Assembly (NCBI GenBank): GCA_028679035.1
Contig: JAJRCL010000043.1
Span: 1 to 7,730 of the forward strand
Direction of reading: 5' to 3'
Length of the DNA: 7,730 nt
Source of the DNA: Methanomicrobiales archaeon
Lineage (GTDB): Archaea > Halobacteriota > Methanomicrobia > Methanomicrobiales > JACTUA01
Position numbers and translations under genes: made by a program. Below the pieces are notes generated by a model. It saw nothing but the letters and a program-made list of their open reading frames with translations, was not told where the DNA came from and did no database searches. Positions 6,885 to 7,730 of this stretch are shown in pieces. Each line of letters opens with the position of its first letter. Positions within the stretch are counted from its first letter, which is position 1.

Positions 6885-7642
6885 CCCTTGGCCGTATTAT
6901 GCTGGAGATCCGGGGAGTTTCAAAAACCTTTGCAACCGAGAAAGGAGAGACTGTACAGGCTCTCGCCGGAATCGACCTTACGGTTGCAGAGCAGGAATTT
7001 GTCTGTATCCTCGGGCCGTCCGGCTGCGGCAAAACGACGCTGCTGCGCATTATTGCGGGACTTGACCGCCCGACCACCGGGGAAATTCTCGTGGAGGGGG
7101 ATGCAGTCACAGCCCCCTCCCCAAAGATGGCGATGATCTTCCAGGAATATTCCCTGTACCCATGGCGGACGGTCCTGGATAATATCGCCTTCGGCCTCGA
7201 GGTGCGGGGAATGGAAAGAGCCGAACGGTATTCCATCGTTGGGCGGTATCTCAAGCTCGTCGGGCTCGAAGGATTCTCCGGAAGTTATCCGTACGAACTT
7301 TCGGGCGGAATGCGCCAGAGAATCGCTGTTGCACGGGCACTGGCCATCGAACCTGCGGTTCTCCTGATGGACGAGCCCTTCGGAGCGCTGGACGCACAGA
7401 CCCGGAACCTGATGCAGCGGGAGCTCCTGGAGATCCATAATAAAACAAAGAAAACGATTCTCTTTGTTACGCACAGTGTAGACGAAGCGGTGTTTCTCGC
7501 CGACCGGATCGTTGTGCTCACAACAAGGCCGGGACGGATCCGCGAGATCATCCCGGTGCAGGACGGCCGCCCGCGGGAGAGGACCTCCCCGGAATTTGTG
7601 CAGGTGCGTCGGCATGTGCTCGACCTCATCACCGAAAAGTGA
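6881..7642 (+). CDS. ABC importer ATP-binding protein (SsuB/TauB-like)
   Basis: The 253-residue cytoplasmic ATPase that powers the importer. All nucleotide-binding motifs are intact: Walker A GPSGCGKTT (45-53), Q-loop Gln88 in IFQEYSLYPWRTV, signature LSGGMRQR (140-147), Walker B VLLMDEP (160-166), D-loop GALDA (168-172) and switch His198 in FVTHSVDEA. The sequence Q-loop plus 'SLYPWRTVLDNIAFGLE' is characteristic of the nitrate/sulfonate/taurine family. The frame is open back to an ATG at 6839, but that would overlap the permease by 46 bases. The ATG at 6881 overlaps the permease stop as ATGA and is preferred; the ATG at 6899 (MLEIRGVSK) is a possible alternative. It is the last gene of the operon. 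No T-rich terminator is obvious downstream, only GTTTTAT at 7654-7660. Confidence 0.95.
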   Translation: MTLGRIMLEIRGVSKTFATEKGETVQALAGIDLTVAEQEFVCILGPSGCGKTTLLRIIAGLDRPTTGEILVEGDAVTAPSPKMAMIFQEYSLYPWRTVLDNIAFGLEVRGMERAERYSIVGRYLKLVGLEGFSGSYPYELSGGMRQRIAVARALAIEPAVLLMDEPFGALDAQTRNLMQRELLEIHNKTKKTILFVTHSVDEAVFLADRIVVLTTRPGRIREIIPVQDGRPRERTSPEFVQVRRHVLDLITEK

Positions 7643-7662
7643 TTCTCCCGGAAGTTTTATCA

Positions 7663-7674
7663 GGATACGTATCC
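7663..7674. repeat. Perfect 12-bp palindrome next to the last promoter
   Basis: GGATACGTATCC is fully self-complementary and ends two bases before the CTTTATAAA TATA box, covering the place where the BRE and TFB would bind. A repressor here would block pre-initiation complex assembly. A 12-bp palindrome in a 90-base gap may also be chance. Confidence 0.35.
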
Positions 7675-7676
7675 AC

Positions 7677-7684
7677 TTTATAAA
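7677..7684 (+). promoter_or_regulatory. TATA box for the gene starting at 7714
   Basis: TTTATAAA, matching the archaeal TATA consensus. Transcription would start roughly 25 bp downstream near 7706, giving a leader of under ten bases before the ATG at 7714. This supports a new transcription unit separate from the ABC importer operon. Confidence 0.6.
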
Positions 7685-7713
7685 GCACAACGATTATCGG
7701 AGCGTGTGACGGG

Positions 7714-7730
7714 ATGGTACGCAAACCGGC
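7714..7730 (+). CDS. rpl10e: Probable ribosomal protein L10e, first six codons only
   Basis: Only ATG plus five further residues (the last base is implied by its codon family) are inside the window: MVRKPA. Archaeal L10e proteins of methanogens typically begin MVRKPxxMYR, and a well-placed TATA box lies upstream, which makes this the best guess. Six residues cannot settle it, and the next bases to the right would. An alternative GTG start at 7704 would run in a different frame and has no support. Confidence 0.45.

Noticed and set aside
7643..7662. Terminator after the ATPase gene
   Set aside because: Only one short T run (GTTTTAT) and no hairpin; too weak to call an archaeal terminator.

Overview
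The window looks like a piece of a methanogenic archaeon's chromosome, most likely of the Methanomicrobiales. The evidence for an archaeon is an archaeal-only GatD/GatE pair, AT-rich promoters with archaeal TATA boxes, largely leaderless or ATGA-coupled starts, a Shine-Dalgarno matching the archaeal anti-SD, and what seems to be the start of an archaeal ribosomal protein L10e gene at the right edge. Order-level placement is an impression from protein style, not a calculation.

Left arm (minus strand, about 1-4664). Reading leftwards from the AT-rich divergent region there is a small HTH regulator, argH (argininosuccinate lyase), gatD (amidase subunit of the tRNA-dependent Glu-tRNA(Gln) amidotransferase) and gatE (partner subunit, cut by the window edge after about 460 residues). 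The gene borders are tight (21 nt, a 4-nt ATGA overlap, an 11-nt overlap), so this is almost certainly one operon. It couples the last step of arginine synthesis to the making of Gln-tRNA(Gln).

Centre (4665-4877). This 213-base intergenic region is strongly AT-rich and carries the promoters for both arms. It holds an almost perfect 29-bp palindrome built on 10-bp arms about 58 bp before the rightward gene, and a second site next to the regulator start that reuses the same hexamers.

Right arm (plus strand, 4878-7642). A three-gene ABC importer of the nitrate/sulfonate/taurine (SsuABC/TauABC) type: lipoprotein substrate-binding protein, permease and ATPase, with the last two overlapping by ATGA. 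The most striking observation in the window is in the binding protein. Its two halves are in the reverse of the family's normal order: the part that normally forms the C-terminal half comes straight after the lipobox, and the part that normally starts the mature protein comes last. This is what a natural circular permutation would look like.

Right edge (7643-7730). A short intergenic stretch with a perfect 12-bp palindrome abutting a TATA box, then the first six codons (MVRKPA) of a probable ribosomal protein L10e gene. No tRNA, rRNA, CRISPR array, insertion sequence or phage gene was seen.
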